Shown: positions 30,882 to 40,545, numbered from the stretch's first letter. The stretch: 64,000 nucleotides of DNA from Lutibaculum sp963816555 (GCA_963816555.1 CAWFLD010000007.1:186001-250000), one strand, 5' to 3'. Program-made: numbers and translations. Notes: a model not told the origin generated them from the sequence alone.

Positions 30882-31194
30882 GAGGCGCAGAACGTTTCCA
30901 CATCCGAAGGGGTTCGAAAGGCGCCCGGACCCCGCGCGCCTCGCCCCCCACGAGCGACCGGGCACGGCCCCCCGCCATAGAGAGCGTTAAGCCGTGAATA
31001 ACCGGTTAGCGACGATTGTTCCGGACCGCCGCAGGAGGTCGCGGCGCGGGCCCTAGGACACCGGAGCGGTCGAATTGTGGCGGACGGAGGGGCATGCTCG
31101 CGCCCTCCGCAGAAATGCCCGGCATGGCCGCCCCGCGCCGGCCATGGCCTCGCGGGACGCCGGCCGGCCGGCCGCAGACGCTGCAGCGGCGGCG
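30882..31194. other. Noncoding gap, 313 bases
   Basis: Lies between the start of the GST gene and the stop of the NDUFA9-like gene, both minus strand. I see no convincing gene: a short plus-strand frame starting at 31016 is Arg/Gly-rich with no recognisable motif. The stretch GTTAAGCCGTGAATAACCGG near 30986 is less GC-rich than the rest and may hold the GST promoter, but no clear -35/-10 pair could be picked. Confidence 0.6.
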
Positions 31195-32190
31195 TCAGCC
31201 CTTGGGCTGCACCGTCGGCATGTCGACATTGGCGAACTGGCCGGTCCGCCGGAAGCGCTGCAGGTAGGTCGGCAGGATCGCCTCCATGCCGTCCGGCTCG
31301 ATGCCGAGGCCCTCGAAGGTGCGCCTGTCGTCGATCGCCTGCTGCGAGACGACGTTGTCGTGGCGCAGCTGCTCGACCTGGTCGCGCGTCAGCGGCGCGC
31401 CCGGCAGGACGCCGAGGACCGAGGCGAGCGAATCGGCCGCGCCGAAGGGCACGCTCACCAGCAGGCGCTTGCGGCCGATCACCATCAGCATGAGCTGCAT
31501 GAGCTGGCGGAACGTCCGGATCTCCCGGCCGCCGAGCTCGAAGACCTGTCCGGCGGCCGCGCCCTCGTCGACCGCCTTCTCGATCGCCGCGGCGACGTCG
31601 CAGACATAGGCGGGCTGGAACCGGGTCTGGCCGCCGCCGATCAGCGGCAGGACCGGCGACATCCGGGCCATCGCGGCGAAGCGGTTGAAGAACTCGTCCT
31701 CGGCGCCGAACACGATGGAGGGCCTGAAGATCGCCGCGCCGGGCATCGCCTCGCGCACCGCCTGCTCGCCGAGCCCCTTGCTGCGGGCATAGGCGGAGGC
31801 CGCGTCCGGATCGGCACCGATCGCGGAGACGTGGGCGAATCGCGCCACGCCCTCCTCCGCGGCGATCCTGGCGATCAGGCCGGCGCCGTTCGCGTGCACC
31901 GACTCGAAGCGCTGCCGGCCGCCCTCGGCGAGGATGCCGACGAGGTTGACCACCGCGCCGGCCCCGGCGACGGCGCGCCGCACGGAGGCCTCGTCGCGGA
32001 CATTGGCGAGCATCGGCTGGATCTGGCCGACGCCGCCGAGCGGGCGCAGGAAGCCAGCGAGCTCCGGGCGGCGCACGGCGACGCGAACGCGGTAGCCGCG
32101 CTTCGCCAGCGCACCCACCACGTAGCGGCCGATGAAGCCTGAGCCCCCGAAAACCGTGACGAGCTCGTAGCGAACGTCCTGCACCGCCAT
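31195..32190 (-). CDS. Complex I NDUFA9-like SDR protein
   Basis: Atypical SDR of 331 residues related to the mitochondrial complex I accessory subunit NDUFA9; alphaproteobacterial members are widespread and probably bind NADPH. The start MAVQDVRYELVTVFGGSGFI carries the GxxGxxG cofactor loop (GGSGFIGRYVV), then VVNLVGILAEGGRQRFESVH and HVSAIGADPDAASAYARSKG, the active-site region in which the usual Tyr-x3-Lys appears as YARSK. The frame is intact. It is followed, in the opposite orientation, by the tRNA-Leu gene. Confidence 0.87.
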   Translation of the reverse strand: MAVQDVRYELVTVFGGSGFIGRYVVGALAKRGYRVRVAVRRPELAGFLRPLGGVGQIQPMLANVRDEASVRRAVAGAGAVVNLVGILAEGGRQRFESVHANGAGLIARIAAEEGVARFAHVSAIGADPDAASAYARSKGLGEQAVREAMPGAAIFRPSIVFGAEDEFFNRFAAMARMSPVLPLIGGGQTRFQPAYVCDVAAAIEKAVDEGAAAGQVFELGGREIRTFRQLMQLMLMVIGRKRLLVSVPFGAADSLASVLGVLPGAPLTRDQVEQLRHDNVVSQQAIDDRRTFEGLGIEPDGMEAILPTYLQRFRRTGQFANVDMPTVQPKG

Positions 32191-32271
32191 GACGGTCCTC
32201 TCCTCGATCTTGCCGGTCGCGCCCTCAATAGCGAAGCGGTGCAAGGCTGTACAGATCCGCGCGGAGGCCCA

Positions 32272-32300
32272 TTGACAAGCCGCGGCGCGGCCAATAACTC
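32272..32300 (+). promoter_or_regulatory. Sigma-70-type promoter of tRNA-Leu
   Basis: A perfect TTGACA (32272-32277) is followed by 17 bases and TAACTC (32295-32300). The tRNA begins 13 bases later, a fitting distance for a short 5' leader. The -35 and the spacing are good; the -10 is weak. Confidence 0.6.
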
Positions 32301-32312
32301 TCTGCCGCACTT

Positions 32313-32399
32313 GCCCAGGTGGCGGAATTGGTAGACGCGCTAGCTTCAGGTGCTAGTGCCCGAAAGGGCGTGGAAGTTCGAGTCTTCTCCTGGGCACCA
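32313..32399 (+). tRNA. tRNA-Leu (anticodon CAG)
   Basis: Acceptor GCCCAGG pairs with CCTGGGC; the discriminator A and an encoded CCA follow. The anticodon stem CTAGC/GCTAG encloses the loop TTCAGGT, so the anticodon is CAG, reading CUG. The D-loop GGCGGAATTGGTAGAC and the T-arm GGTTCGA-like block (GAAGTTCGAGTCTTC) are present. The long variable arm (TGCCCGAAAGGGCGT) confirms a class II tRNA, as expected for leucine. Confidence 0.97.
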
Positions 32400-32453
32400 T
32401 CGGCGCCATAGCGCCGCCGGGCCGCCTCAATTCCCAATTCGGAGGCCCGACCC

Positions 32454-33068
32454 GTGACGATCACCCTTCATCATGGCGATCTTCCGGCCGACCTGGACCT
32501 TGGTCCCGTGGTCGCCGTCGACACCGAGACGCTCGGCCTGAGCCTGGTGCGCGACAAGCTGTGCCTCGTGCAGCTGTCGGCCGGCGACGGCACGGCGCAT
32601 CTCGTGCAGCTCGACCGGAAGACCTACGACTGCCCGAACCTCAAGCGGCTGCTCGGCGATTCGGGCGTCACGAAGATCTTCCACTACGGCCGCTTCGACA
32701 TCGCGATGCTGGCGCGGCACCTCAGCGTCATCGCCCAGCCCTGCTTCTGCACGAAGATCGCCTCGCGGCTGACCCGGACCTACACCGACCGGCACGGCCT
32801 GCGCGACCTGCTGCGCGACGTGCTCGACATCGAGATCTCGAAGCAGCAGCAGAGCTCGGACTGGGGCGCCGAGACGCTGACCGACGCGCAGCTCAACTAC
32901 GCGGCGACCGACGTCCTGCACCTGCATGCGCTGAAGGCGCGGCTCGACGGGCTGCTGGCCCGCGAAGGCCGCGTCGACCTGGCCGAGGCCTGCTTCCACT
33001 TCCTGCCGGCGCGGGCGCTTCTCGATCTTTCGGGATGGGAAGACGAGGACATATTCGCACATTCTTGA
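32454..33068 (+). CDS. rnd: RNase D-like 3'-5' exonuclease
   Basis: DEDDy-type exoribonuclease of 204 residues, the short catalytic-domain-only form without HRDC domains. Metal residues are visible in ExoI VVAVDTETLGL (Asp and Glu), ExoII FHYGRFDIAML (Asp) and ExoIII LNYAATDVLHLHAL (Tyr and Asp). The GTG at 32454 gives MTITLHHGDLPADLDLGPVV. It probably trims the 3' ends of structured RNA such as tRNA precursors. It lies 54 bases after tRNA-Leu and 59 bases before lptC. Confidence 0.92.
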   Translation: MTITLHHGDLPADLDLGPVVAVDTETLGLSLVRDKLCLVQLSAGDGTAHLVQLDRKTYDCPNLKRLLGDSGVTKIFHYGRFDIAMLARHLSVIAQPCFCTKIASRLTRTYTDRHGLRDLLRDVLDIEISKQQQSSDWGAETLTDAQLNYAATDVLHLHALKARLDGLLAREGRVDLAEACFHFLPARALLDLSGWEDEDIFAHS

Positions 33069-33127
33069 CAGTGTCCCTGTAGCATTCCCGTCTCGATTCG
33101 ATCACAATCGTAGGGCTTTATGCCGCC

Positions 33128-33838
33128 ATGCCGAGATCGGACGGAAGACTGGAGCACCCAGCGGGCCGCAGGGGCCGAGAGAGTGCCGCCGGCAACGCGC
33201 CGGCGACGCGCAACAGGCTTTGGAAGCGCGCGACGGCGCATTCGCGCGTCGTGCGCAGCCTGCGCCTCGTGCTGCCGGCGATCGGCGCCGTGATGGCGGC
33301 CGGCCTGTTCATCTCGTTCCAGACGATTCCCTCCGCGGTCGACAATGTCGACCTCGGCACGATCGGCATCGACGGCGACATGGTGACCATGCAGGCGCCG
33401 AAGCTGACGGGCTACGGCAATGACGGGATGAGCTACGCGGTGAGCGCCGACAACGCCAAGCAGAACCTCACCAAGCCGAACGTCGTCCATCTCAACGGCA
33501 TCGACGGCCGGATGGACGAGGGCGACGGCAACTGGACGTCGCTCAAGGCCGAGAAGGGCGTGCTCGACACCGAAGCCGAAACCCTGCAGCTGAACGACAA
33601 GATCGAACTGACCACGAAGGACGGCAAGCACGCCAAGCTGCAGTCCGCCCACGTCAACTTCTCCGACAAGACGGTGACCACGGACCAGCCGGTGCAGATG
33701 GACATGGACGTCGGGCGCGCCGAGGCGAAATCCATGAGCGTGAGCGAGGGCGGCAAGCGGATCCTCATGCGCGGCAACGTCGTCGTCGACCTCAACTCAG
33801 ACCGGATGAATGCGAATGAAGCTCCTGCGGCCGAATAG
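33128..33838 (+). CDS. lptC: LPS export ABC transporter periplasmic protein LptC
   Basis: Bitopic inner-membrane protein that passes LPS from LptBFG to LptA. It has 236 residues: a cytoplasmic Arg-rich start, one membrane segment (LRLVLPAIGAVMAAGLFISF, about residues 46-65) and a periplasmic beta-jellyroll with MQAPKLTGYGNDGMSYAVSA and MRGNVVVDLNSDRMNANEAP. It is longer at the N-terminus than the E. coli protein, as is usual for alphaproteobacteria. It overlaps lptA. Confidence 0.92.
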   Translation: MPRSDGRLEHPAGRRGRESAAGNAPATRNRLWKRATAHSRVVRSLRLVLPAIGAVMAAGLFISFQTIPSAVDNVDLGTIGIDGDMVTMQAPKLTGYGNDGMSYAVSADNAKQNLTKPNVVHLNGIDGRMDEGDGNWTSLKAEKGVLDTEAETLQLNDKIELTTKDGKHAKLQSAHVNFSDKTVTTDQPVQMDMDVGRAEAKSMSVSEGGKRILMRGNVVVDLNSDRMNANEAPAAE

Positions 33839-34469
33839 GCCGGGCCTGCGGTCCTGTGCCGCGGCGCTCGTCATCCTCCTTTCCACCGCCCCGTGGGCGC
33901 ACGCCGCGGCCCAGCAGGGCAAGGGGGCAGCGGGCGGCTTCGACATGTCGTCCGACAAGCCCGTGCACATCGAGGCCGACGTGCTCGAGGTGATGGACGA
34001 CCAGGGCCAGGCGGTCTTCACCGGCAACGTCGTCGCCAAGCAGGGGCCGACGACGCTGCAGACGACGAAGCTCACCGTCTACTATGCCGGCGGCGCGATC
34101 GCGAAGCAGACCGGCACCGACAAGGACGCCGGGCAGCAGCAGCCGGCAGCGGCGGACGGAAAGCCCGGAGCCCCGGGCGACCGCATCAAGCGGCTCGAGG
34201 CCGAGGGCCAGGTCGTCGTGACGACCAGGGACCAGCAGGCGACCGGCGAGAAGGCCGTCTTCGAGATGGCGGACAACACCGTCACGCTGACCGGCAACGT
34301 CGTCCTGACCCAGGGCAAGAACGTGCTGCGCGGGACGGAGCTGACGGTCGACCTTGATACCGGCCACTCGAAGCTCGTATCAAACGACGGGACCGGCCAG
34401 CCCGGCCGCGTCTCGGGCATGTTCCTGCCGGGTGCCGCGAAGCAGGCCGGCAAGAAGGCGGGACAATAG
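33810..34469 (+). CDS. lptA: LPS transport periplasmic protein LptA
   Basis: Soluble periplasmic bridge carrying LPS to the outer membrane. It has 219 residues; two start codons (33810 and 33816) are in frame and both overlap the lptC end. The signal peptide contains AAALVILLSTAPWAHA with cleavage probably after AHA. The OstA domain has KPVHIEADVLEVMDDQGQAV, FTGNVVAKQGPTTLQTTKL and VTLTGNVVLTQGKNVLRGTE. A Gln/Ala/Gly-rich loop (residues about 105-125) interrupts the repeats, which is typical of rhizobial proteins. Confidence 0.93.
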   Translation: MRMKLLRPNRPGLRSCAAALVILLSTAPWAHAAAQQGKGAAGGFDMSSDKPVHIEADVLEVMDDQGQAVFTGNVVAKQGPTTLQTTKLTVYYAGGAIAKQTGTDKDAGQQQPAAADGKPGAPGDRIKRLEAEGQVVVTTRDQQATGEKAVFEMADNTVTLTGNVVLTQGKNVLRGTELTVDLDTGHSKLVSNDGTGQPGRVSGMFLPGAAKQAGKKAGQ

Positions 34470-34520
34470 CGGACGGCCGCGGGCCGTGTCGCTTCGCCGT
34501 TCAGAGCAGGGAGTCACTGG

Positions 34521-35778
34521 GTGAGCCGTCTCTTGCGCCTCCCGGGGCGGCGCACCAAGCCGGCGCCGCCCGCCGAGCACGACGACGGGTCCTCCGTGCC
34601 CTGGGACCAGTATCTCGACGACGCCCGCAGCGCGCCCGAGCCGCTGTACCACGCGGCCCGAGGACCACGGGCCCGACGGTTACGGCGCCGAGGATCACGG
34701 CCCCGACGGTTACAGCACCGAGCATTACAGCCACGAAGACCGCCGCCACGACCCCTACGCGCCGCCCCGCGATCGCGCCGGGGCCGATGGCCACCGGCCG
34801 GACGGGCACGACACCCACGCGCACGAGACATACGCGCGAGACACCTACGCGCGAGACACCTACGCGCAGGAAAGCCACGAACGCTACGAGCGCCGCCAGG
34901 ACGTCGACGGCCACGAGACGGATCTCTATGCGGAACGCCGCCACGAGGAGCACGTCTACGAGGAGCCGCAGTCGGAAGCCGCCGGGCACCGCCCGTCCGG
35001 GCACGACGGCGGCGCGCATGGCGACGGGGGCGACGCGCCCGAGCCGGTCTCGCACGAGGGCTGGCTCGCCATCTCCGGCATCCGCAAGAGCTTCAAGAAG
35101 CGTCCCGTCGTCAAGGACGTGAGCCTGTCGGTGCGGCGCGGCGAGGTCGTCGGCCTGCTCGGCCCGAACGGCGCCGGCAAGACGACCGTGTTCTACATGA
35201 TCACCGGCCTGATCCCCGCCGATTCCGGCGAGATCACCTTCGAGGGCCACGACATCACGAAGCTGCCGATGTATCGCCGCGCCCGGCTCGGCATCGGCTA
35301 CCTGCCGCAGGAAGCCTCGATCTTCCGCGGCCTGACGGCGGAGCAGAACATCCGCGCCGTGCTCGAGATCATCGAGCGCGACCCCGAGGTGCGCGCCCGC
35401 GAGCTGGAATCGCTGCTCGAGGAGTTCGACATCGCGCGGCTGCGCAACTCGCCCGCCATCGCCCTGTCGGGCGGCGAGCGGCGGCGCGTCGAGATCGCCC
35501 GCGCGCTGGCCTCGCGGCCGGCCTTCATGCTGCTCGACGAGCCCTTCGCCGGCATCGACCCGATCGCGGTCGGCGACATCCGCGCCCTGGTGCGCCACCT
35601 GTCGAGCCGCGGCATCGGCGTCCTCATCACCGACCACAACGTCCGCGAGACGCTCGGCCTGATCGACCGCGCCTACATCATCCACGACGGCCACGTGCTG
35701 ATGGAAGGCTCGCCCGAGGAGGTCGTGGCGAACGAGGACGTGCGTCGTTACTATCTCGGCGACGAATTCCGTCTCTGA
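34521..35778 (+). CDS. lptB: LPS export ABC transporter ATPase LptB with a long N-terminal extension (one-base frameshift)
   Basis: Cytoplasmic ATPase that powers LPS extraction with LptFG. The ABC domain begins near residue 182: LAISGIRKSFKKRPVVKDVS, Walker A GPNGAGKTT, signature LSGGERRR, Walker B AFMLLDEPFAG and the switch His in ITDHNVRET. Ahead of it lies an extension of about 180 residues rich in His, Asp, Glu, Tyr and Arg, with a 30-base tandem repeat (34660-34719) coding EDHGPDGYGA and EDHGPDGYST, and two 15-base repeats (34831-34860) coding YARDT. One extra base at about 34654-34658 breaks the frame at residue 45; the open frame on either side supports one protein of 418 residues starting at the GTG at 34521. 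The extension could also be read as absent if an internal start such as 35119 were used, but that would cut into the ABC domain. Confidence 0.9.
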
Positions 35779-35796
35779 GGGGCTGATGGCCGGCTG

Positions 35797-37302
35797 ATGG
35801 CACTCTCGCCCAAGCTACAACTCCGCCAGTCGCAATCGCTGGTGATGACGCCGCAGCTGATGCAGGCGATCAAGCTGCTGCAGCTGTCGAGCCTCGATCT
35901 CGCCGCCTATGTCGAGAACGAGCTGGAGCGCAATCCCCTGCTCAAGGAGGCGGAGAGCGATCCCGCCGTGCCCGGCGAGGAGCAGCCGGAGGCGCCGGCG
36001 CGGGACACCGATTCGCTCGACCTCGTGACGGCGGCGAGCGGCGACGGGCTCGGGACCGTCTCCGCCGACCTCGACAGCGATCCGGGCACCGTCTACGACG
36101 GCGCCGAATCCTGGTCGGCGAACGCCGCCCCGCTCGGCCTCGGCATGAGCGGCATCCGCAACGAGCGCGGCGGCGGCGACGGCGACGAGAACCTCATCGA
36201 GACGACCGTCGCCGGGCGCGGCTCGCTGCAGGACCACCTCAAGGCGCAGCTCGCGCTCGTCCGCTGCCTGCCGCGCGAGCGGGCGCTGGCGAGCCACCTG
36301 ATCGACCTGATCGACGAGACCGGCTACATGCGCGACGATCCCGGCGAGATCGCGCTGCGGCTCGGCGCGAGCCGCGACGACGTGCTGGCCGCGCTGGCGA
36401 TCGTGCAGGGCTTCGACCCCTCCGGCATCGGCGCGCGGGACCTCAGCGAGTGCCTGGCGATCCAGCTCGCCGAGCGCGACCGGCTCGACCCCGCCATGCA
36501 GGCCCTGCTCGACAATCTGGAGCTTCTCGCCCGGCGCGACCTGCAGCGCCTCAAGCGGGTCTGCGGCGTCGACGACGAGGACCTGTCGGAGATGATCGTC
36601 GAGCTGCGCCGGCTCGACCCGAAGCCCGGCTCCGGCTTCATGAGCGAGCAGATCCAGACCGCGATCGCCGACGTGATCGTCCGGCCGGCCCCGGACGGCG
36701 GCTGGCACGTCGAGCTCAACCCCGAGACGATGCCGCGCGTGCTCGTCGACCAGACCTACTACACCCGCGTCGCCGGCGGCCCGCGCAACGACCGGGAGCG
36801 CACCTACATCACCGACTGCCTGCAGCAGGCGAACTGGCTGGTGCGCAGCCTCGAGCAGCGCTCGCGCACCATCCTCAAGGTGGCGGCCGAGATCGTGCGC
36901 CAGCAGGACGCGTTCCTGTCGCAGGGCGTGCGGCACCTCAAGCCGCTGACGCTGCGCATGGTGGCCGAGGCGGTCGAGCTGCACGAATCGACGGTCAGCC
37001 GCGTGACCGCGCACAAGTACCTGTCGACGCCGCGCGGCCTCTTCGAATTCAAGTACTTCTTCACCTCGGCGATCGCCGCCACCGAGGGTGGCGAGGCCCA
37101 TTCCGCCGAGGCGGTGCGCGACCGGATCCGCGAGCTGATCGCCGCCGAGGCGCCGCAGAGCGTGCTCTCGGACGACACGATCGTGAAGATGCTGCGCGAG
37201 ATGGGCGTCGACATCGCCCGGCGCACCGTCGCCAAGTATCGGGAATCCTTGCGAATTCCGTCCTCCGTCCAGCGCCGGCGCGAGAAGATGGCGGGGCTGT
37301 GA
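35797..37302 (+). CDS. rpoN: RNA polymerase sigma-54 factor RpoN
   Basis: Sigma factor for nitrogen and other activator-dependent promoters. It has 501 residues. Region I starts LQLRQSQSLVMTPQLMQAIK; region II is acidic and short; region III holds the core-binding part (SGIGARDLSECLAIQLAERD), the DNA-binding HTH (RMVAEAVELHESTVSRVTAH) and the RpoN box ARRTVAKYRE near the C-terminus. The lptB-rpoN-hpf-ptsN order is conserved in the class. The frame is intact. Confidence 0.97.
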   Translation: MALSPKLQLRQSQSLVMTPQLMQAIKLLQLSSLDLAAYVENELERNPLLKEAESDPAVPGEEQPEAPARDTDSLDLVTAASGDGLGTVSADLDSDPGTVYDGAESWSANAAPLGLGMSGIRNERGGGDGDENLIETTVAGRGSLQDHLKAQLALVRCLPRERALASHLIDLIDETGYMRDDPGEIALRLGASRDDVLAALAIVQGFDPSGIGARDLSECLAIQLAERDRLDPAMQALLDNLELLARRDLQRLKRVCGVDDEDLSEMIVELRRLDPKPGSGFMSEQIQTAIADVIVRPAPDGGWHVELNPETMPRVLVDQTYYTRVAGGPRNDRERTYITDCLQQANWLVRSLEQRSRTILKVAAEIVRQQDAFLSQGVRHLKPLTLRMVAEAVELHESTVSRVTAHKYLSTPRGLFEFKYFFTSAIAATEGGEAHSAEAVRDRIRELIAAEAPQSVLSDDTIVKMLREMGVDIARRTVAKYRESLRIPSSVQRRREKMAGL

Positions 37303-37321
37303 GCGGGGCGCCCGGAAGCGA

Positions 37322-37350
37322 TTGACTTGCCGGGGGAGGCTACGTAGGTT
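37322..37350 (+). promoter_or_regulatory. Probable promoter of hpf
   Basis: TTGACT at 37322-37327, a 17-base spacer and TAGGTT at 37345-37350, in the 168-base gap between rpoN and hpf. The -35 matches five of six and the -10 three of six. This would allow hpf to be made apart from rpoN. Confidence 0.45.
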
Positions 37351-37470
37351 CCGCCGCACCGTCGGGCCGGGGTATCGTCCGGCGGCCGCTCCCTGTTGGC
37401 AGGATCCATCTTCAGCGGTCGGACGTTGAGCGCAAGGCCCCTTCCGCACTGACCATTGCGACGGAACGAC

Positions 37471-38067
37471 ATGCAGCTTCGCGTTACGGGAAAGAACATC
37501 GATGTCGGCGACGCCCTGCGCATGCAGGTGCAGGACCGCATCGATCAGGCGCTGGGCAAGTACTTCGACGGCGGAGCGTCCGTGAACGTGACCGTCGAGA
37601 AGGAGCGCACCGGCTTCAAGACCGACTGCCGGGTGCATCTCGATTCCGGCATCGACCTGCAGAGCACCGGCCAGGCGGGCGACGCCTACCAGAGCTTCGA
37701 GCAGGCGGCGATCAAGATCGAGAAGCGGCTGAGGCGTTACAAGCGGCGCCTCAAGGACCACCACAAGAGCGGCAGCGAGGTCGTCGAGCTCGGCCAGTCG
37801 ATGAGCTACGTCATCGCGGCCTCCGACGAGGAGCTCGAGGACGAGGCGGAGACCGGCGACAACCCGGTCGTCATCGCCGAGAGCCAGACGGCGCTGCGCT
37901 CGATGACGGTGGGCATGGCCGTGATGTCGCTCGACCTGAGCGACGCGCCGGTCTGCGTCTTCCACAATGTGGCGACCGGCCGCCTGAATGTCGTGTATCG
38001 TCGCGCCGACGGCAATGTCGGTTGGATTGACCCGCCCCATTCCACTGAACAGGAGGCGCGCGACTGA
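37471..38067 (+). CDS. hpf: Long-form ribosome hibernation promoting factor HPF
   Basis: Binds the decoding centre of idle ribosomes and promotes their dimerisation. It has 198 residues from the ATG at 37471 (MQLRVTGKNIDVGDALRMQV). The N-terminal S30AE domain spans 1-105, with RRYKRRLKDHHKS at its end; after an acidic linker, the long-form C-terminal dimerisation domain starts near 140 (RSMTVGMAVMSLDLSDAPVC, VFHNVATGRLNVVYRRADGN). Its position between rpoN and ptsN is typical. Confidence 0.95.
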   Translation: MQLRVTGKNIDVGDALRMQVQDRIDQALGKYFDGGASVNVTVEKERTGFKTDCRVHLDSGIDLQSTGQAGDAYQSFEQAAIKIEKRLRRYKRRLKDHHKSGSEVVELGQSMSYVIAASDEELEDEAETGDNPVVIAESQTALRSMTVGMAVMSLDLSDAPVCVFHNVATGRLNVVYRRADGNVGWIDPPHSTEQEARD

Positions 38068-38118
38068 GGCCTTCCCCGCACGAGGCGAAGGGGTCCCGAT
38101 GTCACGCGTGACGATCGA

Positions 38119-38583
38119 ATGGATGTAGGCGAACTGATCCGCCAGGACGCGGTGATCGGATCCCTGAAGGCGAGCTCCAAGAAGCAGGTGATCCAGGAAC
38201 TCTCCGAGCGGGCGGGGCCGCTGCTCGGCCTGCCGTCGCGCGACATCTTCGATCACCTGCTGCAGCGCGAGCGGCTCGGCTCGACGGGGATCGGCCACGG
38301 CGTGGCGATCCCGCACGCCAAGCTGCCGGCGATCGAGCGCCTGTTCGGGATGTTCGCGAGGCTGGAGAAGCCGATCAATTTCGAGGCGATCGACGACGAG
38401 CCGGTCGATCTCGTCTTCGTGCTCCTGGCGCCGGAGGCGGCGGGCGCCGACCATCTCAAGGCGCTGGCCCGGGTGGCCCGCCTGATGCGGGAGCCGGGCC
38501 TCGCGACGAAGCTGCGCAGCGCGCGCGACTCCGCCGCGATCTATGCCGTGCTCAGCCAGGCGGCGGAGCCGAGCGCCGCCTGA
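38119..38583 (+). CDS. ptsN: PTS IIA-like nitrogen regulatory protein PtsN
   Basis: EIIA-Ntr of the nitrogen phosphotransferase system, 154 residues, phosphorylated by NPr. The active His is in GIGHGVAIPHAKLP near residues 56-69. The protein regulates potassium uptake and other targets by interaction rather than sugar import. The ATG at 38119 gives MDVGELIRQDAVIGSLKASS. It is the last gene of the lptC-ptsN block. Confidence 0.95.
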   Translation: MDVGELIRQDAVIGSLKASSKKQVIQELSERAGPLLGLPSRDIFDHLLQRERLGSTGIGHGVAIPHAKLPAIERLFGMFARLEKPINFEAIDDEPVDLVFVLLAPEAAGADHLKALARVARLMREPGLATKLRSARDSAAIYAVLSQAAEPSAA

Positions 38584-38606
38584 CCGCGGCCCTCCGGTCC
38601 TTCAGC

Positions 38607-38870
38607 TCAGTGCACGCTCAGCATGTCGAGGTCGTGCTGCCGCGCCCCGGCCAGCGCGGATTCGCGGCTGTCGGTCAGCATGATCGGCGTCCCGTCGGCG
38701 GCATGGAGCGCGAAGAGCGGGATGCCGGGGCCCATCTCGGGGGCCTGCGGGAAGAGATCCTTCAGCTGGTCCGACATGATCGGCTTGAGATAGGCGATCT
38801 CGCTGTCGCCCAGCTTGGCGAGCTCTTCCGCCGTCATCTCGTGCTCGACGTCAAGGATGGCATGTTCCAT
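38607..38870 (-). CDS. DUF1150 family protein
   Basis: Small acidic protein of 87 residues, no signal or membrane segment. EMTAEELAKLGDSEIAYLKP and FALHAADGTPIMLTDSRESA are the DUF1150 features. It follows the hsp20 gene by 14 bases in the same direction, an arrangement seen across rhizobia, so the two are probably made together. Function is not known. Confidence 0.85.
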   Translation of the reverse strand: MEHAILDVEHEMTAEELAKLGDSEIAYLKPIMSDQLKDLFPQAPEMGPGIPLFALHAADGTPIMLTDSRESALAGARQHDLDMLSVH

Positions 38871-38884
38871 CGTCTGTCACTCCC

Positions 38885-39337
38885 TTACTGGCCATTCCCG
38901 GCGAATGACGAGGGCGTCGTTATGTCGATACGCTTGACGACGCGCTGCGGTTCCGGCCGGACGAGCTCGACGTTCAGGAGTCCGTTGTTGAGGCTCGCCC
39001 GGTCGACCTCCATGCCCTCCGCCAGCACGAAGCTGCGCTGGAACTGCCGCGCGGCGATGCCGCGGTGCAGATACTCGCGGTCTCCGTCGTCCTCGGCCTG
39101 GCGGCCGCGGATGGTCAGCTGGTTGTCCTCGAGGGTCACCTCGAGCTCTTCGCGGGAGAAGCCGGCCACCGCCAGCGTGATGCGCAGCCGGTCGGCGGTT
39201 CCGTCGCCGCCGCGCACGCGCTCGATGTTGTAGGGCGGATAGCCGTCGCCGGCATTGCGCACGGCGCGGTCGAGCAGCCGCTCGAGCCCGTCGAAGCCGA
39301 CGAGGAAGGGGCTGTTGAAGCTGGGAACACGAGACAC
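38885..39337 (-). CDS. Small heat shock protein, Hsp20/IbpA family
   Basis: ATP-independent holdase chaperone of 150 residues. The GTG at 39337 gives MSRVPSFNSPFLVGFDGLER; a TTG six bases upstream would sit inside the leader hairpin. The alpha-crystallin domain spans about 35-130: RLRITLAVAGFSREELEVTL, REYLHRGIAARQFQRSFVLA and the GLLNVELVRPEPQRVVKRID end with the conserved G-x-L-like motif. Ribosome-binding AGGA lies eight bases ahead and is locked in a ROSE-like hairpin, suggesting translation on heat. DUF1150 follows. Confidence 0.94.
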   Translation of the reverse strand: MSRVPSFNSPFLVGFDGLERLLDRAVRNAGDGYPPYNIERVRGGDGTADRLRITLAVAGFSREELEVTLEDNQLTIRGRQAEDDGDREYLHRGIAARQFQRSFVLAEGMEVDRASLNNGLLNVELVRPEPQRVVKRIDITTPSSFAGNGQ

Positions 39338-39340
39338 GCG

Positions 39341-39366
39341 CAAGATCCTTATCTCAAGCGACCTTG
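39341..39366 (-). promoter_or_regulatory. ROSE-type RNA thermometer hairpin ahead of hsp20
   Basis: On the transcript the leader ends CAAGGUCGCU, loop UGAGAUA, AGGAUCUUG, then the GTG start. CAAGGUC pairs with GAUCUUG and CU with AG, leaving one unpaired G opposite the AGGA ribosome-binding sequence. UCGCU against AGGA with a bulged G is the ROSE anti-Shine-Dalgarno motif U(U/C)GCU. A second stem, GGCGGGU/ACCCGUC, lies just upstream (about 39372-39395). The pairing is seen directly; thermosensing is inferred from the known family. Confidence 0.75.
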
Positions 39367-39457
39367 GGGACGGGTCCGATCAGGCACCCGCCGGGTTACG
39401 CGCCGGCCCGTTTCAGGCGGCCGACAGGCAAGGATATGGTGCCTCCGAAAGGACCGA

Positions 39458-40545
<1,088 letters not shown>

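Noticed and set aside
31016..31267. A short plus-strand frame in the gap between the GST and NDUFA9-like genes
   Set aside because: It is Arg/Gly/Pro-rich, lacks a ribosome-binding site and matches no family, and it runs into the NDUFA9-like gene on the other strand.
34831..34860. CRISPR-like short repeats inside lptB
   Set aside because: They are only two adjacent 15-base coding repeats with no spacers, part of the translated LptB extension. No CRISPR array was seen anywhere in the window.
37381..37420. A sigma-54 promoter upstream of hpf (TTGGCAGGATCCATCT)
   Set aside because: The -24 GG is present but the -12 TTGCA-like GC pair is not at the right spacing, so only a sigma-70-type promoter is listed.
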